Counted from the first letter of the stretch, positions 18,116 to 26,569 are shown. The stretch: 39,673 nucleotides of DNA from Cyanobacteria bacterium SIG26 (GCA_015152555.1 SUTS01000017.1:1-39673); one strand, 5' to 3'. The notes: a model not told the origin generated them from the letters alone. Translations and numbers: made by a program.

Positions 18116-19738
18116 TTAATCAAACAACGCATTAATTTTATCAATAATATCTTGCGGATCAATTTCATTAGTAATTTTATTTACATCTTGCGCTATTTGA
18201 TATAATTTTGCGGCCTCAATCTTATCACCTGTTATCGCAATAGAACGAGCCAAATTAAAATGAGCCAACGCATAATTCGGATTACATTCAACTGATTTTT
18301 TGAACATTTCCATTGCCTTTTGTACTCTACCTAAATCGTCAAGATAAATTACACCAAGATTGTTATATGCAATATCATAATTTTTATCAAACTCTATCGC
18401 AAGTTCATACTCTCTAATTGCTTCATCCGTATCACCTTTTCCCCAATACAAGAACCCAAGATTACAGTGAATTTTAGCATTTTGTGGATTTAATTCAAGT
18501 GCATTTCGATAAACCGCAAGCGCATTTTCATAATCTTGTTTATCATAAAAAGCACTACCCAAATTGATATAAATATCCATATCCTCAGGTGTTAATAAAT
18601 ATGCGCTTTGATAAGATGTAATCGCAGCATCCAAATCCTGTTTTGTCTCTTGAAACACGAAACCTAAAGTCTGATTAACGATACTTGTCCATTCCTTGCT
18701 TGGGTTTAAAGTAACTGCTGTTTGGAAATGAGAAACCGCACCGTCAACATCACCTTTTACATATAATATATTTGCCAAATTTGAATGAAATTCAGGCATA
18801 TTAGGCATAATTTGAATTAATTTTTTATAAACCTCAATAGCACTGTCATAATCACCTAAATCTTCATAAGCCTTGCATAGATGACGATATGCAGGGATAT
18901 TCAAATTATCTAACCAAATGGCCATTTTATATTCAGTAATTGCATTCTCAAACTGACCTAAAGAAGAATATATATCTCCCAATAAACAATATAGCGGAAC
19001 AAAACCCGGAGCCTTTTCCACAGCATCAATATATATATCCAAAGCTTCTTTAAGCCCTTTTGACTGAACCTTAAAATAACCCTTTAACAAAATTGGCACA
19101 AATTTTGTATATGATAAAGTTTGTTTAACTTTTTTCAACGCTTGCTTATCAAATGGCAAAGTCAAAGCCGCCATAAAATATTCCCAAACAGCTTTAAGTT
19201 TATTTTTAAACACTCTAAACGATGCCAAATCATAAATATTATGCAATAAATAATGTGCACAAGAGCTTGCAAACGGCGCATATTTTATTGCTTTTTTGGC
19301 ATTGATTTCAGCATCTAAAAATCTCGCTTTTTTAATATAAGTTTCTGCAAGCATATAATAGGCTTTTGCCATCTTATTATCTTTCGCAATTGCATTATCA
19401 AAATAGTTAATTGCCTTGTCTAAATCACCTTTATAATATTGTGCAAGTCCAATTTTGTAATATATTTCAGCAGAATGGATGTAAGATTCCAACGCTATCT
19501 GATATTCTGTAATAGCCTCATCTACATATTGACAAGATGAATAAATATCCAAATGCCACGCCAAATATAAATCTCCCAGACGCAAATGTAAATCCGCATT
19601 TGTAGGATCTTTTTGCAACCCGATTTGGCATAATTCAATCGCCGATTTCACATTACCGGTTTTTATTTCTTTTGTTATTTTTTTATCTAAAATTTTAGTA
19701 TCGTTTTTCATATTCATATACAGCTCTTTAATATCCAT
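18116..19738 (-). CDS. Tetratricopeptide repeat (TPR) protein
   Basis: A 540-residue protein made almost entirely of TPR helices (about a dozen), with repeating A-x4-Y-x3-A-x3-P-x5-Y/H patterns such as AITEYQIALES, AINYFDNAIAKDNKMAKAYY and ALAVYRNALELNPQNAKIH. There is no signal peptide or membrane segment. TPR arrays are scaffolds for protein partners, which cannot be named here. The first ATG lacks a ribosome binding site, and an extended -10 (TGT-TAGAAT, 19748-19756) lies only 9 bases upstream, so the mRNA may be almost leaderless. ATGs at codons 8 and 10, after GAG, are alternative starts. Confidence 0.9.
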   Translation of the reverse strand: MDIKELYMNMKNDTKILDKKITKEIKTGNVKSAIELCQIGLQKDPTNADLHLRLGDLYLAWHLDIYSSCQYVDEAITEYQIALESYIHSAEIYYKIGLAQYYKGDLDKAINYFDNAIAKDNKMAKAYYMLAETYIKKARFLDAEINAKKAIKYAPFASSCAHYLLHNIYDLASFRVFKNKLKAVWEYFMAALTLPFDKQALKKVKQTLSYTKFVPILLKGYFKVQSKGLKEALDIYIDAVEKAPGFVPLYCLLGDIYSSLGQFENAITEYKMAIWLDNLNIPAYRHLCKAYEDLGDYDSAIEVYKKLIQIMPNMPEFHSNLANILYVKGDVDGAVSHFQTAVTLNPSKEWTSIVNQTLGFVFQETKQDLDAAITSYQSAYLLTPEDMDIYINLGSAFYDKQDYENALAVYRNALELNPQNAKIHCNLGFLYWGKGDTDEAIREYELAIEFDKNYDIAYNNLGVIYLDDLGRVQKAMEMFKKSVECNPNYALAHFNLARSIAITGDKIEAAKLYQIAQDVNKITNEIDPQDIIDKINALFD

Positions 19739-19879
19739 TTTAATGAAATTCTAACAAAAAAGCAAGTACAACATATTATGTAAAAAACCTAAAAAAATCC
19801 ATTAAATATTGTAAACAAACTAAATAAAAACAGCAAATTTTACAAAAAAAATGTTTTATAAATATAGGTAGGTATAATT

Positions 19880-21016
19880 ATGTCGTTAAGTGTAAATACT
19901 AATTTATATAGCACATATAATAAATATAATCCAAGCTTTTGTAGTAATAACATTTGTAAAAATTATTCGACACAAAACCATCCAAAGAAGTTTTCAACAA
20001 AAAAAGTCGGGATTATTGCACTTGGGACAATAGCATTAACTATTGTAGGTGACATTATTTTTGCAAAAGGCAAACATGTTAAATCTCTTCTTAATTTAAG
20101 TAAAAAAAGTTCAAAAACTAATCAATTAGATAGTAATATTGGTACAAAAGCTGCAACTAAAGAAAACCATCCGACCTCAAATATAAAACCTGAGGTAACC
20201 CCAACTGTAAAAAAAGAACCTCCTGTATCACAAAAAGTTCCAAAAACCAATTCAGAAAACTCAACATCAATAATTGATGATGCAGAATACGACAAGTTAT
20301 TATTAGAAATAAATTCTAAAAAAATGCGTCAAGTAGGACCTATGGGACACGTTATCGGCGATTATTATCAACCATTGTTATTCTTGCGGGAAGAAGGAGT
20401 CCAAGTACCGCAAAAATTAAAAGCTTTAAAACTCTACATTGGTAATGGCTCTCAAGACACCAGATCACATTGTCGAGAATTATACAATGATATAAACTAT
20501 TTTTTACGCAACAACAATGGTAATTATATCCCACAACTGGAAAAAGGTATTAACGTCAACAAAACAAAAGGACTAATCAATTTCGATTCAGAAACAGGGG
20601 AAAAAGTAGTCAAATGTATTGATCGCTCATTAAAAGAAGTTGATAAAGAATTTGGGGTATACAAAGGATTTGTATACAGAAACGGTAAAATGACAGGAAA
20701 TAGTGGAACATACGTTTCGACATCAACAGATATGCAATGTTCTATGGGAAATGTATCAGAATTTCACGTAATAAAAACCTCAAAAGGTCATAACATTCAT
20801 GAATTCCAAAAGAAATACTATCCTGTAAATCAATCTGAAAATGAGATCTTACTTCCAAGAAATGCCAAATATAAAGAAGTAACAGGTTTGCAGTATGAAG
20901 TAGAACGTCAAAAATTAGCACGCGCAAAATATGAATACTTAAAACTCGGCGATGACAATATTACATTTGAAGATGTCTTATCAAAAACACATGTTTGGGA
21001 AGAATTGCCTGTATAG
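19880..21016 (+). CDS. Putative mono-ADP-ribosyltransferase (R-S-E class) with N-terminal membrane anchor
   Basis: 378 residues. The N-terminal ~40 residues are Asn/Ser/Tyr-rich, a single hydrophobic helix spans ~43-62 (VGIIALGTIALTIVGDIIFA), and residues ~63-135 are a Ser/Thr/Pro/Lys-rich linker. The C-terminal ~230 residues show toxin-type ART features: a helical LKLYIGNG ... LYNDINYFLR block, Arg in VYR (R267), YVSTSTD with S280-T281-S282, and E320-N-E322 in NENEILLPRN, giving the R / S-T-S / E-x-E triad. Such enzymes transfer ADP-ribose from NAD to proteins or small molecules and are often secreted effectors. Target and delivery are unknown. An alternative reading is a degenerate ART fold without activity. 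It is convergent with the photolyase gene, 12 bp apart. Confidence 0.72.
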   Translation: MSLSVNTNLYSTYNKYNPSFCSNNICKNYSTQNHPKKFSTKKVGIIALGTIALTIVGDIIFAKGKHVKSLLNLSKKSSKTNQLDSNIGTKAATKENHPTSNIKPEVTPTVKKEPPVSQKVPKTNSENSTSIIDDAEYDKLLLEINSKKMRQVGPMGHVIGDYYQPLLFLREEGVQVPQKLKALKLYIGNGSQDTRSHCRELYNDINYFLRNNNGNYIPQLEKGINVNKTKGLINFDSETGEKVVKCIDRSLKEVDKEFGVYKGFVYRNGKMTGNSGTYVSTSTDMQCSMGNVSEFHVIKTSKGHNIHEFQKKYYPVNQSENEILLPRNAKYKEVTGLQYEVERQKLARAKYEYLKLGDDNITFEDVLSKTHVWEELPV

Positions 21017-21028
21017 TATGAGTTAAAA

Positions 21029-22291
21029 TTAATACTTTTCTATATAATTTGATAGCTCAAATTTTTTTCTCAGTGAAGAATATGACATTCTGCGAATTTT
21101 ACCAGAAATCGGATAATCTATAAAAGCTCTGTCGTGCAATCCCCCTATCCCCCACAATATACCGACATAACCATTCGCAGAAGGTGAATCATAAGCATAT
21201 TTATCATTCAAATAAATTGCTACCTCTAATGCTTCTTTCGGATGAATAGTCCACTCTAATATTTTTTTTACCCAATACATCCTTAAATACCCATGAATTA
21301 TACCTTCTTTTTTTAATTGGTTTTGAGTTGCATTCCATAGTTTATCGTGTGTTTTAGCATTCTCTAAATCTTGAGGTAAATATAGGTATGGTCGGAAATC
21401 ACGACTATGATTATTTAAAGATAATTTTGCCCAGTTTGGAATTCCGGAAAAATCTTTAAAACTGTCAGCATACAGACAAAAATTATCTGCCAGTTCTTTT
21501 CTTACAATTAATTCTTCCAAAAACACTTCTTTATTCATATTTTTAACCCTTGATTTTATGATTTCCAACGCAACTCTTTGACTAGAGATAAAACCTAAAT
21601 TTAAATATTTTGACAAACCGGATAGAACATTTTTTGAAGGATCATTTTTGTATTCTGCATAATACTGCAATTTATTTTTAATAAAATCCTCTAAAATAAA
21701 ATCAGCTTCGACTTTTTCTTTTGTAATATTCTTATAATCAGTTAAAAAGAAATAAATATTGTGATAAATTTTAGATCTTAAGGTTGCGGCGCTGTATTCT
21801 TGTTTATCAGAAACAAATCTTGCAGGAACAATATTATGCCCGTCTATTTCATAAATTTTATAATCAGAGTTTTTCAAATAATCTCTATTTAAAATGGGAT
21901 TAAAATCAATAATTAAAATGGCCGGATTTATTTCTTTTATAATTTCATGAGGCGTTTTATTGATAATTTCAAAATCTAAGCCAGTATTTTTAAATTGTTT
22001 TTTAGCTTGACTAATTTGATTATCAATAAATATTTGTTTTAATTGATAGCCACAATTGATTTTTGGATGAATGATTTTTAGAGATAAATTTAATTCTTTA
22101 CTTTTTTCTATCGCAAATAAAAGTGCGAAATTATCTTTGACTCTAATTTCCCTTTCACATAAATAAAAAATTTCACCATTTTTAATTGATTTATTATTAA
22201 ATTCATAAATCCTTGCAAAATTGGCTTCATTTTCGATAACAAAATTATCCGGTATGTAATTTAATAAAGTATTTCTGGTAACTCTTGTCAT
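21029..22291 (-). CDS. Class II CPD photolyase (deoxyribodipyrimidine photolyase)
   Basis: Repairs UV-induced cyclobutane pyrimidine dimers with light and FAD. At 420 residues it is slightly short for class II. The N-terminal half is a Rossmann-like domain. The C-terminal FAD domain shows GLSKYLNLGFISSQRVALEI, EELIVRKELADNFC, GIIHGYLRMYWVKKILEW, ALEVAIYLNDKYAYDSPSANGY and GKIRRMSY, the typical class II run. The ATG at 22291 lacks a clear ribosome binding site; a TTGGAA-N17-TTTAAT promoter lies 22-50 bp upstream. A light-dependent repair enzyme is odd for a strict gut dweller and hints at exposure outside the host, or retention by a versatile lineage. Confidence 0.88.
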   Translation of the reverse strand: MTRVTRNTLLNYIPDNFVIENEANFARIYEFNNKSIKNGEIFYLCEREIRVKDNFALLFAIEKSKELNLSLKIIHPKINCGYQLKQIFIDNQISQAKKQFKNTGLDFEIINKTPHEIIKEINPAILIIDFNPILNRDYLKNSDYKIYEIDGHNIVPARFVSDKQEYSAATLRSKIYHNIYFFLTDYKNITKEKVEADFILEDFIKNKLQYYAEYKNDPSKNVLSGLSKYLNLGFISSQRVALEIIKSRVKNMNKEVFLEELIVRKELADNFCLYADSFKDFSGIPNWAKLSLNNHSRDFRPYLYLPQDLENAKTHDKLWNATQNQLKKEGIIHGYLRMYWVKKILEWTIHPKEALEVAIYLNDKYAYDSPSANGYVGILWGIGGLHDRAFIDYPISGKIRRMSYSSLRKKFELSNYIEKY

Positions 22292-22312
22292 TAAGGAATT
22301 TTAATTAAATCG

Positions 22313-22341
22313 ATTAAACTTTAAATCCGCCTACTTTCCAA
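22313..22341 (-). promoter_or_regulatory. Possible promoter of the photolyase gene
   Basis: On the minus strand, TTGGAA (22336-22341), a 17-base spacer and TTTAAT (22313-22318). The leader would be ~14 bases. Confidence 0.4.
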
Positions 22342-22376
22342 CTAAAATATCAAACTTTCAATGCTTGATGCTAAAA

Positions 22377-22527
22377 TTATTGTAAAGCGTTGCCTGATCT
22401 ACAGCCTGTAAGTCCCTCGCCAGCCATATTACTCGCCCCCGGATGGATCTCTATTTTTCCTCCCTGGATGGACTCTGCCGAGGCAAAATAATTAAATATT
22501 GTTTTGCTGAGAGGTACGGGTGGGGAA
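22377..22527. other. Non-coding stretch beside the right mini-HTH element
   Basis: GC-richer mosaic sequence containing CATCC-AGGGAGG-like repeat pieces, also seen in part at 11190-11200. The minus-strand frame 22377-22676 spans it but shares only its repeat-derived part with the left-hand counterpart, so it is not called as a gene. Confidence 0.5.
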
Positions 22528-23102
22528 GGGGTGACACGATTATTTCCTTCCCCATCCAAGGCAGGAAATAATAATATCACCCAACCAAACCTCTCGGCAA
22601 AGTCCCATCCAGTAAGGGAATCAGAATATATCTTAGTTTGAGGATGAAAACCGTGTACAATGCCTCTTTGTGTCAATTATTACAAAATGTAAAGGTGATT
22701 AAAATTTATTTTTAACCCGCTAAAACATTCACCCCGATTGGGTTTTGACCCACATAGGGAATTATTATTACACTTTTTCTCTTTTGACTTGATTTAATTA
22801 ATATAGAACCGAAAACAAAGGAGAATTTATGATACTTACCGAACGTGAAATGCAAGTTCTTGAATACATTTGCAAGGGTTACCAAGGCCCACAAATCGCG
22901 AGGGAGCTTGTGGTAACTTTTTCCACCGTCAGAGCGCACACTTTGGCTATTATGCGCAAGCTCGGGGCCAAAACACAAGCTCAAGCGGTATTCATCGCTT
23001 TAGATAAAAAAATTATTTAATAACTTTTTAAATAATTCATAAATTCGAGGTAACAGTTAAATATACTTGTTACCCTATTTGAATTTGCATAATTTTTTAA
23101 AA
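22528..23102 (+). repeat. Mini-HTH repeat element, right copy
   Basis: About 575 bp in the opposite orientation to 10532-11105. The conserved parts are ~300 bp upstream, the HTH gene, and a downstream inverted repeat GGTAACA/TGTTACC (23049-23055 with 23068-23074). The two copies bracket 11.4 kb of chromosomal genes. Confidence 0.9.
22829..23020 (+). CDS. Small LuxR/NarL-type HTH DNA-binding protein, right copy
   Basis: The same 63-residue protein as at 10613-10804, residue for residue. The gene differs at codons for Gly (GGT/GGG), Ala (GCG/GCA), Thr (ACC/ACA), Arg (CGC/CGA) and Ala (GCC/GCA), all silent. AAAGGAG lies before the ATG. A possible promoter TTGACC-N18-TACACT sits ~55-85 bp upstream within the conserved block. 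A small hairpin at 23133-23152 may end the transcript. It is a stand-alone DNA-binding domain with no sensory part. Confidence 0.87.
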   Translation: MILTEREMQVLEYICKGYQGPQIARELVVTFSTVRAHTLAIMRKLGAKTQAQAVFIALDKKII

Positions 23103-23132
23103 CGAAGCCACGTCGATGGCGAGCAACCAAGT

Positions 23133-23152
23133 AGAGACCTTAATCGGTCTCT
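23133..23152 (+). terminator. Small terminator hairpin
   Basis: Stem AGAGACC/GGTCTCT with a 6-base loop, followed by TATTTT. Confidence 0.55.
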
Positions 23153-23330
23153 TATTTTAAATGGTGGACCTTCACATACAAGTTAGTACTGAGGGTATCC
23201 AAGTTTGAATAATAACAACTATTTAAACCCTATTTTAAAAGTGCACTTTTTCTAGCGCCACAAATAAAATTACACACTAAAAAAACTGCAAAAGATTATT
23301 GGATAAAAATGGATAAAATTGGATACTGTA
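23141..23330. repeat. Diverged direct repeat, copy 1
   Basis: Shares with 24841-25030 an ordered set of short matches: ATCGGTCT, TGGTGGACCTT, ACATAC, AAAGTGCA (75 versus 76 bases after GGTGGACC) and GATAAAATTGG. Near its end is a small iteration of TGGATAAAA units (23300-23325). The stretch between the HTH gene and 23451 holds no other gene I can support. Confidence 0.5.
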
Positions 23331-23450
23331 AAATAACTAGAATAATCCTAAAGTTTTTAATCATATTTTATGATAGTATCTTTGTATACTTAAATAAATT
23401 AAAAAAAGAAATCCATATGAAATTTTATTTAAATTGAGGCGTTAATATAA

Positions 23451-24179
23451 ATGGTCAATGAAGTTGAGCATAAAATTAAAAACGAACCAATAAATGTACA
23501 AGTTGGCTATGTACACAATTTTGCCGATGATTATTTAACAACAATTCATTTTTTGTTAAAACAAGCAAAGGAGAATAATAAAAATATTAGCGTATTTACT
23601 TACACCCTACCAATAATTATTATTTCAATTTGTTTTTTAGAATCTAATATAAATAATCTTATTAAATTATTTTATTCACCTAACAATTTAATTAATTACA
23701 ACTCTACAAATAGAGAATTAACCCAAAATGTATGTGATGATTTTATACAATTAGATAAAACTCCCATTTTAGAAAAATATTATATACTTTTAAAGTATTA
23801 TCAAGGCGTAGATATAAAAAGAACTCAAAATAAATACTTTTCCAAAGTATCTAAAATTATAGATTTAAGAAATTTATTGATTCATGATAAATCATATGTT
23901 GTAATGCCTTCATTGGGTGATAAAGATAAAATTGTACAACTTTTGGAAAAACAAAAATGGTTAACCCCAAATAATAATTTATTGGAACCTGTGCCACAAT
24001 GGTTACCTTATTTAGAATATAATAATGTTTGTATAATGGTTAAAATAATATTTGAATTTTATTTACAATATTCAAAATTATTAATTCCTAAAGAAAAACC
24101 AATATACCAAAACAAAATCACAAGAATAATAAGTCATCATTCATTAATGGAAGACTTAGAAGAGCTGGAAATTCACTAG
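23451..24179 (+). CDS. HEPN-motif protein (putative ribonuclease-type defence/toxin protein)
   Basis: 242 residues. An R-N-x3-H motif (RNLLIH, R140-H145) following IIDL and preceding DKSY is the signature of HEPN domains, whose members are often metal-independent RNases in toxin-antitoxin, abortive infection and CRISPR effectors. A hydrophobic stretch at ~51-63 (YTLPIIIISICFL) is probably a buried helix. A GAGG ribosome binding site precedes the ATG. It stands alone, with no MNT-type nucleotidyltransferase partner, and lies between two diverged repeats in a clearly accessory region. A structural HEPN protein without RNase activity is possible. Confidence 0.6.
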   Translation: MVNEVEHKIKNEPINVQVGYVHNFADDYLTTIHFLLKQAKENNKNISVFTYTLPIIIISICFLESNINNLIKLFYSPNNLINYNSTNRELTQNVCDDFIQLDKTPILEKYYILLKYYQGVDIKRTQNKYFSKVSKIIDLRNLLIHDKSYVVMPSLGDKDKIVQLLEKQKWLTPNNNLLEPVPQWLPYLEYNNVCIMVKIIFEFYLQYSKLLIPKEKPIYQNKITRIISHHSLMEDLEELEIH

Positions 24180-24226
24180 GATTAATTTTTTTCAATTTGC
24201 TAGTATATAATCAAAAGGAGTTATTT

Positions 24227-24739
24227 ATGAAAAAAAATTTAATAATTTTAACTTTTTTATTTTTATCATTACCCGTGTTTTCAATGGATATTAAAACATA
24301 TGAAGTTAGAGAAACATATTTTAAAAATGAAATCAAAACATATCAAAATAAAGTATGGGGTAATTTATTTATAAAAGGTATTTGGGCAGACCCAAAACAT
24401 AATCTTAATAGTATTCTTGTTGAAGAATTATCTTGTAATATGAACAGCATGCTATGTTCATCAAGTATTGTTGATATAAGTTTTATAGGTACACCTCTTT
24501 TAGCACCTTATCTTGATGTGTACGGCTTAACATATAAAATAATAGACTATACACCTAATAAATTGAAACTTTTTTGTACTTTAACAAACTACACAGTTGA
24601 AATCAACCTAAAAACTCAAAATGTCACAAAATATAAGGTTTTTGAAAATGGAGATGTTAATAAATATTCTATGATTTTTGATACAAATTACGCAAAAAAA
24701 TATTTTAAAACGATTATAGAGAAATTTTCAGAAAATTAA
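24227..24739 (+). CDS. Exported hypothetical protein
   Basis: 170 residues with a clear Sec signal peptide (MKKNLIILTFLFLSLPVFS, cleavage likely before MDIK). The start is ATG 24227, not an upstream in-frame codon, because AAAAGGAG lies 7 bases before it and a TATAAT (24206-24211) lies just upstream. The mature part is ~150 residues, Lys/Asn/Thr-rich with probable beta strands, ending in a helix. Family not recognised. Likely periplasmic or surface-exposed. Confidence 0.7.
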   Translation: MKKNLIILTFLFLSLPVFSMDIKTYEVRETYFKNEIKTYQNKVWGNLFIKGIWADPKHNLNSILVEELSCNMNSMLCSSSIVDISFIGTPLLAPYLDVYGLTYKIIDYTPNKLKLFCTLTNYTVEINLKTQNVTKYKVFENGDVNKYSMIFDTNYAKKYFKTIIEKFSEN

Positions 24740-24824
24740 TATCAAAAATATTAAAAATTCTCAACTCTTACAAAACATAATTTTCAACTGTCTTGTTAGA
24801 TTAAAAAGATAATAAACACAATAA

Positions 24825-24851
24825 AAAAGACCGATTTAATATCGGTCTTTT
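24825..24851. terminator. Terminator after the exported protein gene
   Basis: An 11-bp perfect stem AAAAGACCGAT/ATCGGTCTTTT with a 5-base loop. It is active in either direction by its A/T flanks and resembles the nadC terminator. Confidence 0.88.
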
Positions 24852-25030
24852 GTTTATATTGGTGGACCTTGACATACGACATAACACGCAAAATTATGGA
24901 AATAGCGTAGGAGCTTGGGTTTTAAGTATGTCAAGAAAGTGCAGTTTTTTGTGCGATATCTTCAAAAAATTCTGCATAAAAAACTGTACCCCTTTACAAA
25001 ATAGATAAAATTGGGTATAATTGGATATAG
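24841..25030. repeat. Diverged direct repeat, copy 2, with stem-loop
   Basis: See 23141-23330. This copy also has a perfect 10-bp inverted repeat CTTGACATAC (24868-24877) / GTATGTCAAG (24925-24934) around 47 bases. The two copies flank a 1.7-kb segment holding the HEPN and exported-protein genes, possibly as old attachment-type ends. No other gene is seen here. Confidence 0.5.
24993..25021 (+). promoter_or_regulatory. Promoter of the fic gene
   Basis: TTTACA (24993-24998), a 17-base spacer and a perfect TATAAT (25016-25021). It lies inside the longest open frame (TTG at 25011), so translation must start downstream, at ATG 25041. Confidence 0.75.
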
Positions 25031-25040
25031 ATTGGGTAAA

Positions 25041-26096
25041 ATGATTAAAGAAAACGACATCAAAATAACAAATCAAATGCTATCAATTATCTCAGAATTA
25101 GATGAGTTCAAAGGTTCTTGGAAACTGTACGGACAATTATCTCCTGAGAGATTAAAAAGCCTTAAAAAAGTTGCAACTATAGAAAGCGTTGGTTCTTCTA
25201 ATCGTATCGAAGGCAACAAATTAAGCGATAAGCAGGTTGAGGAGTTGTTATCTAACATAAAAAAACAATCTTTTGCTACTCGTGATGAACAAGAAGTTGC
25301 AGGTTATGCAAATTTGATGGATACAATTTTTGAGGATTGGGAAGTTCTTAATTTTTCAGAAAATTACATCAAGCAGTTACATAAAATTCTTTTGCAATAT
25401 TCTACAAAAGATGAGCATCATAAAGGGAATTACAAAACAATCTCAAACACAGTTGCCGCATATTCTCAAGATGGCAAAGAATTAGGAATTGTGTTTGAGA
25501 CTGCTACTCCATTTGAAACCCCATTAAAAATGGAAGAGTTAGTGAATTGGACACGCAAAAATCTTGATGATAGATTTTTCCACCCATTAATCGTTATTGG
25601 TGTTTTTATTGTTAATTTTTTAGCAATTCATCCATTCGAAGACGGTAATGGTAGATTATCTCGTGCTATAACTTGCTTATTACTGTTAAAAACAGGTTAT
25701 CACTATATGCAATACAGTTCACTTGAATCAGTAATTGAGGACAATAAAGAGGGGTATTATAGAGCTTTGAGACAAACTCAAATGACTTTAAAAGGTGAAA
25801 CACCTTATTATGAGCCTTGGTTAATGTTTTTCTTGAAATCATTGCAAAAACAAAAAATTCGTTTAGAGTACAAATTAGGTGAAAACGATATTAACTTGAA
25901 TAAAAACAACCTAACAGAATTAGAGTTAAAGATTTTAGAATATTTTGAGCAAAATGAACGTGGTTCAAACGCAAAATTACTAGAGTTTACAGGTTCAAAC
26001 AGAAATACGCTCAAAAAAGCTATTTCAAACCTAGTAGATAAACGCTACCTAACAATGCACTCCAAAGGTCGTGGCGTTTGGTATTCGAAATTTTAA
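25041..26096 (+). CDS. Fic family protein (class II, autoinhibited) with C-terminal winged helix
   Basis: 351 residues from ATG 25041, chosen because the promoter overlaps any earlier start. Order of parts: an N-terminal inhibitory helix with S-x3-E-G-N (S53-NRI-E57 in SSNRIEGN), which blocks the ATP gamma-phosphate site in class II Fic proteins; the Fic core with the catalytic HPFEDGNGR (H197-R205), matching HxFx(D/E)GNGRxxR; and a C-terminal winged-helix domain (LTELELKILEYFEQNERGSNAKLLEF region) that may bind its own promoter. Fic enzymes AMPylate or otherwise modify target proteins. The target is unknown. Monocistronic, with a terminator after it. Fic genes of this type are common accessory cargo. 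Confidence 0.92.
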   Translation: MIKENDIKITNQMLSIISELDEFKGSWKLYGQLSPERLKSLKKVATIESVGSSNRIEGNKLSDKQVEELLSNIKKQSFATRDEQEVAGYANLMDTIFEDWEVLNFSENYIKQLHKILLQYSTKDEHHKGNYKTISNTVAAYSQDGKELGIVFETATPFETPLKMEELVNWTRKNLDDRFFHPLIVIGVFIVNFLAIHPFEDGNGRLSRAITCLLLLKTGYHYMQYSSLESVIEDNKEGYYRALRQTQMTLKGETPYYEPWLMFFLKSLQKQKIRLEYKLGENDINLNKNNLTELELKILEYFEQNERGSNAKLLEFTGSNRNTLKKAISNLVDKRYLTMHSKGRGVWYSKF

Positions 26097-26140
26097 CAAA
26101 AGCTTGATTTTTACATGCTCGTCATGTATTATGAATGAAC

Positions 26141-26170
26141 AAACCCCCTAGAGATTACTCTAGAGGGTTT
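26141..26170. terminator. Terminator between fic and the YjzC-like gene
   Basis: A 13-bp stem with one mismatch (AAACCCCCTAGAG / CTCTAGAGGGTTT) and a 4-base loop, between convergent genes. Confidence 0.85.
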
Positions 26171-26204
26171 ATTAAATAGTCTGCTGAGCCGTTAATTCTG
26201 CGGA

Positions 26205-26390
26205 CTATTTTCTTTTATGTTTTGTTGAATCAACAAGCACATATGAATTTCCGGATTTTCCTGTTGGTGGCAATGTTTTTCCTGCTACCGCAGTAATTTC
26301 AGTATTTGAAACAAAACCTCCTCGAGGTCCAACTTCTTTATACTGTCCTGATTTTGGTGCTTGCATACCAGGTTTTAATTTGTCTGACAT
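26205..26390 (-). CDS. YjzC-like small protein
   Basis: 61 residues: KPGMQAPKSGQYKEVGPRGG near the start and a basic C-terminus (DSTKHKRK). The F/L-KPG-x-QAP-x-x-G-x-Y pattern matches the YjzC-like family of small proteins of unknown function. AAGGAGA precedes the ATG. An extended -10 (TGC-TATAAT, ~26450) predicts a leader of ~55-60 bases. Cytoplasmic. Confidence 0.75.
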   Translation of the reverse strand: MSDKLKPGMQAPKSGQYKEVGPRGGFVSNTEITAVAGKTLPPTGKSGNSYVLVDSTKHKRK

Positions 26391-26569
26391 TTTACAATCT
26401 CCTTGTCAAGTCTATCCCCCATACGACTATTGGGTTCGTGCAACATGAATTATTATAGCAGTTTTTTAAACGGGCATGTGGAAAATCCCCTGTTTTTAAG
26501 AGTTACATGACAAAAATGTTACAATTTTTTATATAAATTCAAACAAAATATGATTTTTTACTATCCTAG

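Noticed and set aside
23300..23325. TGGATAAAA iteration as a CRISPR or iteron array
   Set aside because: Only two to three short units with no spacers of regular size; no CRISPR array is visible anywhere in the window.
24861..24871. TGGTGGACC (GGTCCACCA on the minus strand) as the 3' end of a tRNA or tmRNA
   Set aside because: Neither here nor at 23163 could I fold a T arm or a cloverleaf upstream on the minus strand; no TTCGA loop is at the right distance.
25011..25040. TTG at 25011 as the Fic start codon
   Set aside because: The -10 box (25016-25021) lies downstream of it, so the codon would not be in the mRNA.
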